A DNA stretch of 46,960 bases from an uncultured Bacteroidales bacterium (GTDB lineage: Bacteria > Bacteroidota > Bacteroidia > Bacteroidales > P3): positions 1 through 46,960 of the forward strand of contig CALUMK010000020.1 of the NCBI GenBank assembly GCA_944321735.1, read 5' to 3'. Both the position numbers and the translations under genes were made by a program. Of this stretch, positions 1-8,698 are shown piece after piece; the first letter of the stretch is position 1; every line of letters starts with the position of its first letter. The notes beneath the pieces are model-generated. The model worked only from the letters and a program-made list of their open reading frames with translations, was not told where the DNA came from and ran no database searches.

Positions 1-49
1 CATCCCCGTCTCCCGACGGGGCTGCTCGTGTTCTCTGTTTCCCGTTACG

Positions 50-240
50 TCAATGAACTCTCTCGGCCTCCATCGCCCCGCCGCCTCTCAGCGCCAGCGG
101 CGATTCCGCCTGAGAAAGATAAGGAGGAACGCCCCTCCATATCTTCAACAACTAAAAACTTTTTATGGACTTTTCTCCGCCGCGGAAGCCGTGGCTTCCG
201 AAACGGGAGTGCAAAAGTACAACAAAATTTAATATCTCCA
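50..240 (-). promoter_or_regulatory. Stable-RNA-type promoter and leader running off the left edge
   Basis: On the minus strand a Bacteroidota promoter is visible: -7 element TACTTTTG (212-219) with a TTG 19 bases upstream. About 200 bases of GC-rich, hairpin-rich sequence follow with no good ORF, including a GGAAGC/GCTTCC stem and an AGATAAGGAGG-type stem. Near 50-58 there is a boxA-like GTTCATTGA, and at 4-21 a perfect 7-bp CCCCGTC/GACGGGG hairpin. Highly structured leaders with a GTTCNTTGA element are typical of rRNA operons in this phylum. I infer a leader of a 16S or 23S transcription unit whose gene lies beyond position 1. The promoter match is direct; the rRNA assignment is inference. 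Confidence 0.5.
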
Positions 241-314
241 AGTTTCTGCCAAACTTTTTTTTCTTTCTTTGGAGCAAATAAACCATAAAACACTATAAAT
301 CAAAACAAAAAAAA

Positions 315-1790
315 TTAATCCAACACCCTAACCTTACCTGCAACCTCCTTGGCATCCCGCTGCCGAATCAAAAACAATCCTAAAAAAGTAAGCAAACCGT
401 TCAACAATAAAAGCTCGAAGCCAAAAGAGTAGCCCCATACCCATTCGCAAACGCGTGCCAAAAAGAAACTCAGAACAGGAGAAAGAATCACCACCCATGG
501 CACCCAACGGTCTTTCACTCGCCGACTCGTGCAGATTCCAAATGCAAACAAACCCAACAACGGGCCATACGTATAAGATGCGATATCATATACCATATTG
601 ATAACAGAATCGTTTTTTAACCAATTGAACATGACTATCAGCAACAGGAACACAGCAGCCATGGACAAATGCGTCCGATATCGGACTTTTTTCCGGCGTT
701 CTTCAGGAAAACCTCTCCTCTCCACACCCAGTATGTCTATCGTAAAACTTGTCGTAACAGCGGTCAAGGCACCATCGGCACTGGAATAGGCAGCAGAAAG
801 CACCCCGATGATAAAAGTAAGGCCGGCCAAAGGAGACAAATAGTGGATAGCTATCGTTGGAAACAACTGATCCGTATCGGTCACCGAAAAGCCTTTCGCT
901 TGGGCATAAAGCCCCAGCAAAGCCCCTAGTACCAAAAAAAAGAAATTCATAACCAACAAAATACCACTGAATGTAAACATATTCTTTTGCGCATCCTTCA
1001 AGTTTCGGCAACTTAGGTTCTTCTGCATCATATCCTGATCAAGACCGGTCATCGAAACTGTCACGAATAAACCACTCAAAAACTGCTTGACAAAAAAGCG
1101 CGGACTCATCGGATCCGTATCCCAAATCCGGGAAAACGGACTTTCCCGGACGATACAAACCATATCCTTAAAAGTCCAGTCCATGGCATGAGCGATGCAG
1201 CCTATGGAAATAAACACAGATGCCAGCATAAACGTGGTCTGCAAAGTATCCGTCCAGACAATAGTCCGAATCCCGCCCTTAAAAGTATAACCCAATATCA
1301 ACAGAATGAAAATCAAAGCCGCCAACCAGAACGGAATCCCCATATGCCTGAATACAAACTCATGCAGCACACTAACCACCAAAAACATACGCAAAGTAGC
1401 CCCTAGCCCTCGGGACAAAAGGAAATATGTCGCCCCGGATTTATACGATTTCATTCCAAACCTATCATCCAAATACCCGTAGATGGAGGTCAGATTCATC
1501 TTATAATATATAGGAAGAAGAACTTTGGCCACAACCACGTATCCGGCAATGAAGCCGAATACCATTGGGAGATAATAAAAATTCTCCTTCAAGACATTCC
1601 CTGGAACAGACATGAAAGTAACCCCTGACAGAGAAGCTCCAACCATCCCGTACGCTACGACAAACCACGGAGAACGCCTGTTGCCTCGATAATAGGCATC
1701 ATCCGTAGCCTTTCGGCCTGTAATATACGAAACAAGGAAAAGGAGGATTGTATATACGACAAATACAATCGTTATCAAGCTCGATGTCAT
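315..1790 (-). CDS. Sodium:solute symporter (SSS family)
   Basis: A 491-residue integral membrane protein of the sodium:solute symporter family (SLC5-like, LeuT fold), expected in the inner membrane and coupling Na+ entry to uptake of an unknown small solute. It starts MTSSLITIVFVVYTILLF and shows about 13 hydrophobic segments. An early VGASLSGVTFMSVPG segment is characteristic of the Na+ site region of this family. A longer reading frame continues upstream to 1892, but those extra 34 residues are hydrophilic and unlike the family, so I chose the ATG at 1790. It lies 166 bases downstream of the M2-like lipoprotein gene on the same strand and may share its transcript. The substrate cannot be told from sequence. 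Confidence 0.85.
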   Translation of the reverse strand: MTSSLITIVFVVYTILLFLVSYITGRKATDDAYYRGNRRSPWFVVAYGMVGASLSGVTFMSVPGNVLKENFYYLPMVFGFIAGYVVVAKVLLPIYYKMNLTSIYGYLDDRFGMKSYKSGATYFLLSRGLGATLRMFLVVSVLHEFVFRHMGIPFWLAALIFILLILGYTFKGGIRTIVWTDTLQTTFMLASVFISIGCIAHAMDWTFKDMVCIVRESPFSRIWDTDPMSPRFFVKQFLSGLFVTVSMTGLDQDMMQKNLSCRNLKDAQKNMFTFSGILLVMNFFFLVLGALLGLYAQAKGFSVTDTDQLFPTIAIHYLSPLAGLTFIIGVLSAAYSSADGALTAVTTSFTIDILGVERRGFPEERRKKVRYRTHLSMAAVFLLLIVMFNWLKNDSVINMVYDIASYTYGPLLGLFAFGICTSRRVKDRWVPWVVILSPVLSFFLARVCEWVWGYSFGFELLLLNGLLTFLGLFLIRQRDAKEVAGKVRVLD

Positions 1791-1956
1791 AAAACTGTTT
1801 CGGTTTAAGAAAAGCGAAGATACCCTAAGATCTGGACTTAGGCAACTCTTCTTCCCGTTCAAAACAAAATATGCCGTCTGCCGCCAGAACAATCTTCCAA
1901 TATCATCATATTACTCAAACATAAAATAGCCAAAGGAAGGCCTGTTCCAAGAGCCT

Positions 1957-3642
1957 CTATTCAGCAAACTGACCTAAAAACGCCGAGGCTGACAAGCTTG
2001 AGCCCGTACCATCTATCGTCAATTCCTCCCAGGACAAACTCGAACCGGCCTGAAAAACATATCTCTTCAGGAACGTGCCCACGTTACCGTCGCCTACGAT
2101 ATTGGGATTCCCCTCATTACCCAGACGAGAATCATTTTGGCACAAATGGTGCAAGAGCTGCGACGCCCACAACTCGCCCATAAGAAAATTGTGGGCATGG
2201 ACCGCATATTGCGAAAAATAGTTCTCTACGACCCAATCCGAATACCCTATCCGCTCATCTCCCGCCTCAACCTTCAGATATCGGACAAACAAATCGCGCC
2301 ATAAGATATCCAAATCGGCATCCGGATTCTTATACAACTGTTTTTCAAAATGATATATCAGCAGCCACCAACGAGAAGTAAACAACTGATCCTGACGCAT
2401 AGCTTCCAATGTCGTGCTTTGAAGTTCATACGCCTGCCCTGCCGAAAAGACCCCCATCGAGAACACCCAGTTGGGATAAGCTGCCATACGGGCAAAAAAA
2501 TCGCCTATTCCGCATGTTATCACCGCAGAAGACGGCTCTCTCAATAAAAACGGCAAGGTTTGGGATATATACTTGTGATACGCCGCTTCTCCAGCCATGG
2601 CCAGCAACATTTGCATATCGTTTTCCGTTCCCGCCAAATGCCCTATAAGCCGTATGTCCTGCCGCCGATCCACATCCAAGCAAAGCAAACCCGGCAAATA
2701 AACGGATTGCCCGGAAATAAGGCTTCTGCCAAAAACATCGCTCAAATCGAGATTGATGCCGGAAAAGAATCGAAGAACGACACTCTCCATGCTCACATAC
2801 TCATAATAATTATCCCGTGTTGCCGCATAAGCGCGCTGTCCAAAACGGAAGAAACGCCCTCTCAAATGCCATGGCTGCAAGGATTCGCCTCTGCGCATCT
2901 TTTGGGGAAACAAAGCACTATCCAAAGACCGACGCATAAGTACATACGATCGCTCCGTCCCTTGCTCCACAACCCGAAACAGGCTGTCCAGCTGTTCCTC
3001 TTCCTGCTCTTCCAGAAACAACGTCAAATCAAAATAATCCGAGAAACCGAGTTGACGTGCAGCCCGATTCCTGAGTTTGACTAGTTCCACATATTGCCGT
3101 CCCATTTCCCGACCAGGCTGCTTGACATACAACCAAGCACGTTTCAACTCGTCTTCATCCAAAGAATACCGCAATACCCTGTCGGCACTCCGCATTTCAG
3201 GATCCTTCATCCGATCCAATGTCCTCGCCTTCAATTCCAGCTCCATCTTCAAAATACTATCCTGCAACGATAAAGACACCTGGCATGGCAAAAAATCCCG
3301 ATATAATAACTCCAATTGCCTCAACAAAAAAGGATCTCGGATTTTCTCCAAATCTCTTAGTTTCTGCAAATAATCGAAAATCTCGCGATTATGGAGAAAA
3401 CGCTGACGAACTTGCACCAAAGAATCAACTTTCCGCAAATCCTGATCAGACCCGCTGACAGCATAACGCCATCTCGATTCCTGGATGGATTCCTCCAATG
3501 GAGACATCTCCCGTTCATACTTCCCGATGAAATCCACAAATCCGGTCTCTGCTTTCCGGGAAGACGTACCACATGACACTAAAACCATATGACAAAGCAG
3601 TACCCACACTGCCGCCCATAATCCGTATCTGCCAGTTCCCAT
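1957..3642 (-). CDS. Lipoprotein related to M2 (ACE-like) peptidases, active site lost
   Basis: A 561-residue protein with a lipoprotein signal peptide (lipobox LVSC, Cys24). The body resembles the mostly helical M2 peptidyl-dipeptidase fold, for example RNRAARQLGFSDYFDL around 191-206. Where M2 enzymes have HEMGH, this protein has GEAAY (351-355). Downstream, the family pattern RE-x6-HEAIGD aligns without gaps to RE-x6-TCGIGD (369-381), so the third zinc ligand Glu is Cys377. All three zinc ligands are gone although the general-base Glu352 remains. It is therefore probably not a zinc peptidase. It is more likely a binding or structural pseudoenzyme on the outer or inner membrane. Homology is judged by eye; the missing motif is seen directly. 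Confidence 0.65.
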   Translation of the reverse strand: MGTGRYGLWAAVWVLLCHMVLVSCGTSSRKAETGFVDFIGKYEREMSPLEESIQESRWRYAVSGSDQDLRKVDSLVQVRQRFLHNREIFDYLQKLRDLEKIRDPFLLRQLELLYRDFLPCQVSLSLQDSILKMELELKARTLDRMKDPEMRSADRVLRYSLDEDELKRAWLYVKQPGREMGRQYVELVKLRNRAARQLGFSDYFDLTLFLEEQEEEQLDSLFRVVEQGTERSYVLMRRSLDSALFPQKMRRGESLQPWHLRGRFFRFGQRAYAATRDNYYEYVSMESVVLRFFSGINLDLSDVFGRSLISGQSVYLPGLLCLDVDRRQDIRLIGHLAGTENDMQMLLAMAGEAAYHKYISQTLPFLLREPSSAVITCGIGDFFARMAAYPNWVFSMGVFSAGQAYELQSTTLEAMRQDQLFTSRWWLLIYHFEKQLYKNPDADLDILWRDLFVRYLKVEAGDERIGYSDWVVENYFSQYAVHAHNFLMGELWASQLLHHLCQNDSRLGNEGNPNIVGDGNVGTFLKRYVFQAGSSLSWEELTIDGTGSSLSASAFLGQFAE

Positions 3643-3699
3643 AGTACGAAAATAATGGACAAGCGCATTTTCCTCACCTGTCCCAATTCTACACTATTA

Positions 3700-3720
3700 C
3701 AAATTTAAATAGAAAAAAAC
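3700..3720 (-). promoter_or_regulatory. Promoter candidate for the M2-like lipoprotein gene
   Basis: TAAATTTG (minus strand, 3700-3707) matches the Bacteroidota -7 element TAnnTTTG and lies ~58 bases upstream of the gene start. A T-rich stretch precedes it; no clear -33 element is present. Confidence 0.4.
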
Positions 3721-3748
3721 AATTGAAACAGATATGCAGAAATATGCG

Positions 3749-3756
3749 TACATTTG
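3749..3756 (+). promoter_or_regulatory. Promoter candidate for the DHOD-like gene
   Basis: TACATTTG fits TAnnTTTG, 41 bases before the ATG at 3798. A TTG lies 23 bases upstream, slightly longer than the usual 19-21 spacing. Confidence 0.5.
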
Positions 3757-3797
3757 CATCCTGCAAGACATAGACTAACCTTTATAACAATATCATT

Positions 3798-4772
3798 ATG
3801 AGCGAATTAAAAACAACCTTCGCAAGCTTGGAACTCAAAAACCCTTTCATTGTAAGCAGTTCCAGCCTCACAAATAGCGCCGAAAAGAACCTTGCCTGGG
3901 AAAAAGCCGGTGCCGGTGCCATTGTTTTGAAATCGCTTTTCGAAGAACAGATACTTTGGGAAACGTCGCACATCATGAGCGAAGATCATCCGGATGCCGG
4001 TGATTACCTTCAAGGATATCTCCGTGCCCATTATCTGGACGAATACACCAAACTCGTCAAGGACAGCAAGCAGAAATGCAGCATTCCCATCATCGCCAGT
4101 ATCAACTGTTATACGGATCAAGAATGGGAAAGTTTTGCCGCCATGCTTCAAGAAGCAGGTGCTGATGCCATTGAACTCAACATGATGGCCATCCAGACTA
4201 AAATCCATTACGAATACGGTTCTTTCGAACAAGGATTGCTCAATATTCTCAAAAATGTCGCTTCCAAAGTAAACATACCTGTCATTGTCAAACTGGGCAG
4301 TAACCTGACCAATCCGATTTGCCTGATTGACCAATTGTATGCCAACGGAGCAAAAGGCGTCGTGCTTTTCAATCGCTTATACCAAACCGATATCGATATT
4401 GAAAACATGACTTATTGCAGCGGTCAAGTCTTGAGCGATGCCGGCGAACTGGCTCACGCCTTGCGTTGGATCGGTATAGGCTCGGCGGCTGTTCCAAATC
4501 TTGACTTTGCTGCTTCCGGCGGAATCTCAAAAGGAACAGACATGGTAAAATGCCTACTGGCTGGCGCATCGGCTGTAGAAGTATGCAGCGCACTTTACAA
4601 AGAAGGAGAAATCAAAATCAACCAAATGCTGAATGAATTGAAAGAGTGGATGACCCGCCATCAGTTCCAAAGCATCAACAGCTTCAAAGGCCGGATGAAA
4701 GCCAAGGATCTGGAACATGCCACCGTATTTGAACGCACCCAATTCCTCAAATATTTCGGCGGGAAACAATAG
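3798..4772 (+). CDS. Dihydroorotate dehydrogenase-like flavoprotein
   Basis: A 324-residue TIM-barrel protein of the dihydroorotate/dihydropyrimidine dehydrogenase family (PyrD/PreA-like). It opens with the family-like KTTFASLELKNPFIVSSSS and carries FMN-phosphate-binding type segments near the C-terminus (AASGGISKGTDMVKCLLAGA). Length suits the class 1 enzymes. Many Bacteroidota carry this divergent paralogue besides the true PyrD, so electron acceptor and substrate are uncertain; pyrimidine metabolism is the likeliest setting. It stands alone, with its own promoter candidate and a terminator-like hairpin at 4872-4890. Confidence 0.75.
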   Translation: MSELKTTFASLELKNPFIVSSSSLTNSAEKNLAWEKAGAGAIVLKSLFEEQILWETSHIMSEDHPDAGDYLQGYLRAHYLDEYTKLVKDSKQKCSIPIIASINCYTDQEWESFAAMLQEAGADAIELNMMAIQTKIHYEYGSFEQGLLNILKNVASKVNIPVIVKLGSNLTNPICLIDQLYANGAKGVVLFNRLYQTDIDIENMTYCSGQVLSDAGELAHALRWIGIGSAAVPNLDFAASGGISKGTDMVKCLLAGASAVEVCSALYKEGEIKINQMLNELKEWMTRHQFQSINSFKGRMKAKDLEHATVFERTQFLKYFGGKQ

Positions 4773-4871
4773 ACAGGATTCCACTCGCATAGGGCGGTAT
4801 GCCATTGCAGAAGATGTCGGGCATTGCCATGATTAATGCCAAACCATATTCGTAAGAATATCGCTTTTTCT

Positions 4872-4890
4872 GCGGCACGCCGCCTTTTTT
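4872..4890 (+). terminator. Intrinsic terminator candidate after the DHOD-like gene
   Basis: GCGG-CACG-CCGC hairpin (872-883 of this kilobase) followed by C and six T. The stem is short but GC-only, 100 bases past the stop codon. Confidence 0.5.
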
Positions 4891-5042
4891 GTATCCAATG
4901 TCAAGCAAAGCCATCCTTACACGATATAGGAGCCCCTGCCTCTAAATTTTATTTCACAGACAATAAACAACTTACAAACCACAAGTTCGATAAAATAGTT
5001 TTCTGGCGTCTTTCTATTAAACAACCTAAAGCCAAAAGAGCC

Positions 5043-6629
5043 ATGAAAACCGACATCTACACCGAAACTCCTCCTTCCTCGCCCTCCCTTTCTTCCGGGA
5101 CTTCCTTGCTGCAAGCAGTTCCCAATACGAAAAAAACGGAAAGAAAACGGAAAAGACTATCCGATTACCTCCCAATACCGCTAATTTTACCCAGCATCCT
5201 GTTAAGCCTGCTGCTATTAAGCATCTCTCAAGCCCAAACCACGCATGCCACCCCCCTTTTCCAAGAAGATTTCCATTGGGCAAACAATGCTTGGAACAGC
5301 AACAAAACGGCAATAAGCCCTATTGAAAGCCTGCATTTCGAAGGAAAAGCTTACATGTCCCGGCGCTGTGTCAAAATAGCCTCTTCAAGCCAGACGGGCA
5401 GCATTCATACGCGCATCACGGAAATTCCTCCCGGACGCATACAGCTGATTGTCCGAGGTGCAAGGTACGACAAAGCCAAAGAATCCCGCCTGCACTGCCT
5501 TTTCCTCCACGGGAAAGACACACTGCACAGGGATAGCCTGCATTTCAGTTCTTACTACAAAGACGGAGACATGGAACCCTATCGGCAATACGATTCCATG
5601 ACACAAAACGGAAACGGATTCGCCTCAACCGATACTTCTTACTGGGAAAACACGACATCCGAAAAAATAGAAGAACTGGTTATCGTCATTCAAGCAGATG
5701 CCAACGACCAGACTTTCCTCGACCATTACGCCTTATACGTATGCCCGATGGAAAGCCAAGCTCCAATTCATTGGGAACCGGAATCCTTGGTATTGGAAGG
5801 TACTCCAGGCCAATGGGGTTCAGGAACAATCCAACTGCATAGCGACAACCCGCCATCAGACATCCGCCTTCAAGCCTCCGGTCCGGACCAATCCATTGCC
5901 GTCTATCCCATGCAGTTCTCGGCACAGGAACTGGAATCCGGCCAAGCGGTTGCAAGAGTAGAGGCTCGGATTGACAGTACTGAAAAAATTTACCAGATAG
6001 CTTGCTGGCCCGACACAGGGAATCAAGCCTTGGCGCACATTCCCGTCATAGCCCGCTCCTTTGAGGCCAACGACTCCATTCCAAACCAAACACCAGACAG
6101 CATCTCTTTCGAATGCCCACCCCCCACCCTGCTGCAAGTATCCGGCATCAAAAGCAATAGCGTCCAGCTCCAATGGGAAAGCGGCACCGAAGAATCCCTT
6201 GTCCGAATAGGAAACCTGTTTTCCGTTATCTGCCAGGAACGCATCAGGGGTCATCAACTGAATATAGAGAACCTGGATCCGGGAATCTGGTATTGGTGGG
6301 AAGTTGCTTCCCTTTGCGAGAACGGAGACAGCAGCGCTTATGCAAAAGGCCAGAATTTCCAGACCCCAGCACACAACATGACTCGGAATCATGACGGCAA
6401 TCCCTTGGCGTTGGCCATGACATTTCCCAACCCCTCTTCCGGTTCTTTCCGGCTTTTCCTGCCTTATGGCTGCCAAGTAAGAATTTTCACGCTTCAGGGT
6501 CAATGCGTTTATGCCGAACACCTAAGCAAAGGCGTGCATAACCTTCATATAGGAACAAAAGGGACTTTCATTCTCCGATACGGCAATCATCCTGACAGCG
6601 AACAATCCTTAAAAATTCTAATACAGTAA
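5043..6629 (+). CDS. Type IX secretion cargo with FN3 domain and C-terminal sorting domain
   Basis: A 528-residue secreted protein. I chose the ATG at 5043; the frame continues upstream to 4836 without a sensible signal sequence. A long charged N-region precedes a hydrophobic stretch (LPLILPSILLSLLLLSISQAQ-like) ending in a signal-peptidase site. The middle is beta-rich and unrecognised. A fibronectin type III domain follows (about VSGIKSNSVQLQWES through YWWEVASLCENGD). The last ~75 residues form a Por/type IX sorting domain, beginning FPNPSSGSFRL and ending LKILIQ. Such proteins cross the outer membrane through the type IX system and are often anchored to A-LPS. No type IX machinery genes are in this window. 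The function of the N-terminal region is unknown. Confidence 0.75.
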   Translation: MKTDIYTETPPSSPSLSSGTSLLQAVPNTKKTERKRKRLSDYLPIPLILPSILLSLLLLSISQAQTTHATPLFQEDFHWANNAWNSNKTAISPIESLHFEGKAYMSRRCVKIASSSQTGSIHTRITEIPPGRIQLIVRGARYDKAKESRLHCLFLHGKDTLHRDSLHFSSYYKDGDMEPYRQYDSMTQNGNGFASTDTSYWENTTSEKIEELVIVIQADANDQTFLDHYALYVCPMESQAPIHWEPESLVLEGTPGQWGSGTIQLHSDNPPSDIRLQASGPDQSIAVYPMQFSAQELESGQAVARVEARIDSTEKIYQIACWPDTGNQALAHIPVIARSFEANDSIPNQTPDSISFECPPPTLLQVSGIKSNSVQLQWESGTEESLVRIGNLFSVICQERIRGHQLNIENLDPGIWYWWEVASLCENGDSSAYAKGQNFQTPAHNMTRNHDGNPLALAMTFPNPSSGSFRLFLPYGCQVRIFTLQGQCVYAEHLSKGVHNLHIGTKGTFILRYGNHPDSEQSLKILIQ

Positions 6630-6666
6630 AAAAGATGTCAAAACAGCAGACTTCCATCGACTCCAG

Positions 6667-6708
6667 TCCATAGGCCATCCTCCAAAATTCCGAGGCATGG
6701 CCTATGGA
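6667..6708. repeat. 12-bp perfect inverted repeat, 18-base loop
   Basis: TCCATAGGCCAT (6667-6678) is inverted exactly at 6697-6708, 38 bases after the stop of the type IX cargo gene. No T tract follows, so it is not a classic intrinsic terminator; it could be an mRNA 3'-end stabiliser or processing signal. Confidence 0.5.
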
Positions 6709-6803
6709 TCCGAATACGATTCATCAAACAAGCCTGACAGCTATCAAAAGTCAGACAAACGATTAAAACGACCACAGAAAACCACCAGACAAGCAAAGTT
6801 TCT

Positions 6804-6811
6804 TACTTTTG
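6804..6811 (+). promoter_or_regulatory. Promoter -7 element abutting the uvrC start
   Basis: TACTTTTG matches TAnnTTTG exactly and ends 6 bases before the ATG at 6818. If active, the uvrC mRNA would have almost no 5' leader. No clear -33 TTTG is seen at the right distance. Confidence 0.4.
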
Positions 6812-6817
6812 CAGGCC

Positions 6818-8698
6818 ATGATACCTGTAACACCGCCCAAAGTCAAGCCTGTACTTTCCATTTTACCCGAGAAACCGGGAGTTTACCAGTATTTCAACGC
6901 TGAAAATCAAATCATTTATGTCGGAAAGGCCAAGAACCTCAAACGCAGGGTCAATTCTTATTTCAATAAAGACCACGAAGGCAAAGTCCTGGCTCTTGTA
7001 CGGAAAATCGACCACATGGAGTATATCGTGGTCAAAACCGAAGCCGATGCGTTATTACTGGAAAACAATCTGATAAAGCAGTACAAGCCCCGATATAATG
7101 TCTTGCTCAAGGACGACAAGACCTATCCTTGGCTCTGCATCTCCCATGAGGAATACCCTCGGCTGTTCTACACAAGAAGATACATCCAAGACGGGTCGTC
7201 CTATTTCGGTCCATACCCTTCCGTGCGAACCATGCACGCCTTGCTGGAACTGATCCATGACATCTATCCGCTCCGGACATGCAAACACAAACTGGACGAG
7301 AAAACAATAGAATCCGGCAAAATACGGCTCTGCCTTGAATACCAGATGAAACGTTGCGCAGGCCCCTGCCAAGGACTCCAAAGCAAGGAAGAATACAACA
7401 GGCAAATAGCCCAAATCAAAGACTTGATCAAGGGGCATATCCGGCCTGTCCTGCAAAGCCTGCACCAGCAGATGATGGACGCCGCCGACCAATTGCAGTT
7501 CAAGAAGGCGCAGCAACTGAAAGAGAAGTACGAATTGCTACAGAACTACCAAAGCAAATCGACGGTCGTCAATGCCTCATTGGCCGACTTGGATGTGCTG
7601 GGAACCTTCGAAGACATAGACAGCATCTATTTCAACTACCTCCGCGTTGTGGACGGCCGCGTAGTCCAAGCCCATACCATCGAAGTAAAGAAGAAATTGG
7701 ACGAATGCCCTGCGGATTTGCTGGAACAGGCCATCTATGAATTCCGGGAACGCTTCAAGAGCGAAGCCGCGGAAATCATCCTTCCCATAGAACCCGACTT
7801 TGCCTTGGAAGGGCTAAAGTACACGGTTCCGCAAGCAGGCGAAAAGAAAAAACTGCTAGAACTATCCGAGCAGAACATCAAATATTTCATTCTGGAGAAG
7901 TCCAAAAGAATGGATTTGATAGATCCCGACCGACGCAGCAAAGATATGCTGCTGCAATTGCAGAAAGCCTTAGGCATGGACAGGCTTCCCGTCCATATCG
8001 AATGCTTCGACAACTCCAATTTTGAAGGCTCCTACCCCGTAGGCGCCATGACGGTCAGCAAAAACGGGAAGCTTTCCAAAAAGGACTACCGCCATTTCAA
8101 TATCCGGACCGTAGTCGGCCCCAACGATTTCGCCACGATGGAAGAAGTATTCCGGCGGCACTACGGAAGGCTTTTGGACGAAGGCCAATCTCTACCGCAG
8201 CTGGTCATTGTCGATGGAGGCAAGGGACAGCTCTCCTCTGCCTACAAAGTCTTGAAAGAACTTGGGATAGAAAACCGAATTTTCCTGATCGGCCTTGCCG
8301 AACGCCTAGAGGAAATCTACAAAATCGGAGATCCGCATCCCTTGGTATTGGACAAACGCTCGGAAGCGCTCAAACATATTATCCTGCTACGGGACGAAGT
8401 ACACCGGTTTGGCATCACACACTACCGGAAACGTCACCTGAAAGGATTGGTTCGCACGGAACTGACCGATATAAAAGGCATAGGGGAAGAGACTGCGATG
8501 CTGCTGCTCCAGAACTTCAAATCCACCAAACGAATCAAGGAAGCCCCGATAGAAGCCATTGAAAAGGTGACGGGGAAAGCCAAGGCGAAATTGGTATTCA
8601 ACTATTTCCATCCAGCCTTGGAACGCAATACCGATGCCGGTCCGATTCCATCTTGCCTTGCGGACAAAGACATGGAAAACAAGGAGGCGCAAGCATGA
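6818..8698 (+). CDS. uvrC: Excinuclease ABC subunit C
   Basis: A 626-residue UvrC, which makes both incisions around bulky DNA lesions after UvrAB loading. The GIY-YIG nuclease domain is at the N-terminus (PGVYQYF...IIYVGKAKNLKRRV). A UVR helical hairpin lies near residues 205-240 (QLQFKKAQQLKEKYELLQ). The C-terminal RNase H-like endonuclease contains IECFDNSNFEGSYPVGAM and LVIVDGGKGQLSSA. Tandem helix-hairpin-helix motifs close the protein (LTDIKGIGEETAMLLLQNF). The TTG three codons earlier is in frame, but the ATG at 6818 fits family starts better. The stop overlaps the start of the next gene (ATGA). Confidence 0.97.
   Translation: MIPVTPPKVKPVLSILPEKPGVYQYFNAENQIIYVGKAKNLKRRVNSYFNKDHEGKVLALVRKIDHMEYIVVKTEADALLLENNLIKQYKPRYNVLLKDDKTYPWLCISHEEYPRLFYTRRYIQDGSSYFGPYPSVRTMHALLELIHDIYPLRTCKHKLDEKTIESGKIRLCLEYQMKRCAGPCQGLQSKEEYNRQIAQIKDLIKGHIRPVLQSLHQQMMDAADQLQFKKAQQLKEKYELLQNYQSKSTVVNASLADLDVLGTFEDIDSIYFNYLRVVDGRVVQAHTIEVKKKLDECPADLLEQAIYEFRERFKSEAAEIILPIEPDFALEGLKYTVPQAGEKKKLLELSEQNIKYFILEKSKRMDLIDPDRRSKDMLLQLQKALGMDRLPVHIECFDNSNFEGSYPVGAMTVSKNGKLSKKDYRHFNIRTVVGPNDFATMEEVFRRHYGRLLDEGQSLPQLVIVDGGKGQLSSAYKVLKELGIENRIFLIGLAERLEEIYKIGDPHPLVLDKRSEALKHIILLRDEVHRFGITHYRKRHLKGLVRTELTDIKGIGEETAMLLLQNFKSTKRIKEAPIEAIEKVTGKAKAKLVFNYFHPALERNTDAGPIPSCLADKDMENKEAQA

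Noticed and set aside
28-293. Small overlapping ORFs at the left edge
   Set aside because: They overlap on opposite strands across a structured, promoter-led leader and have no protein-like features.
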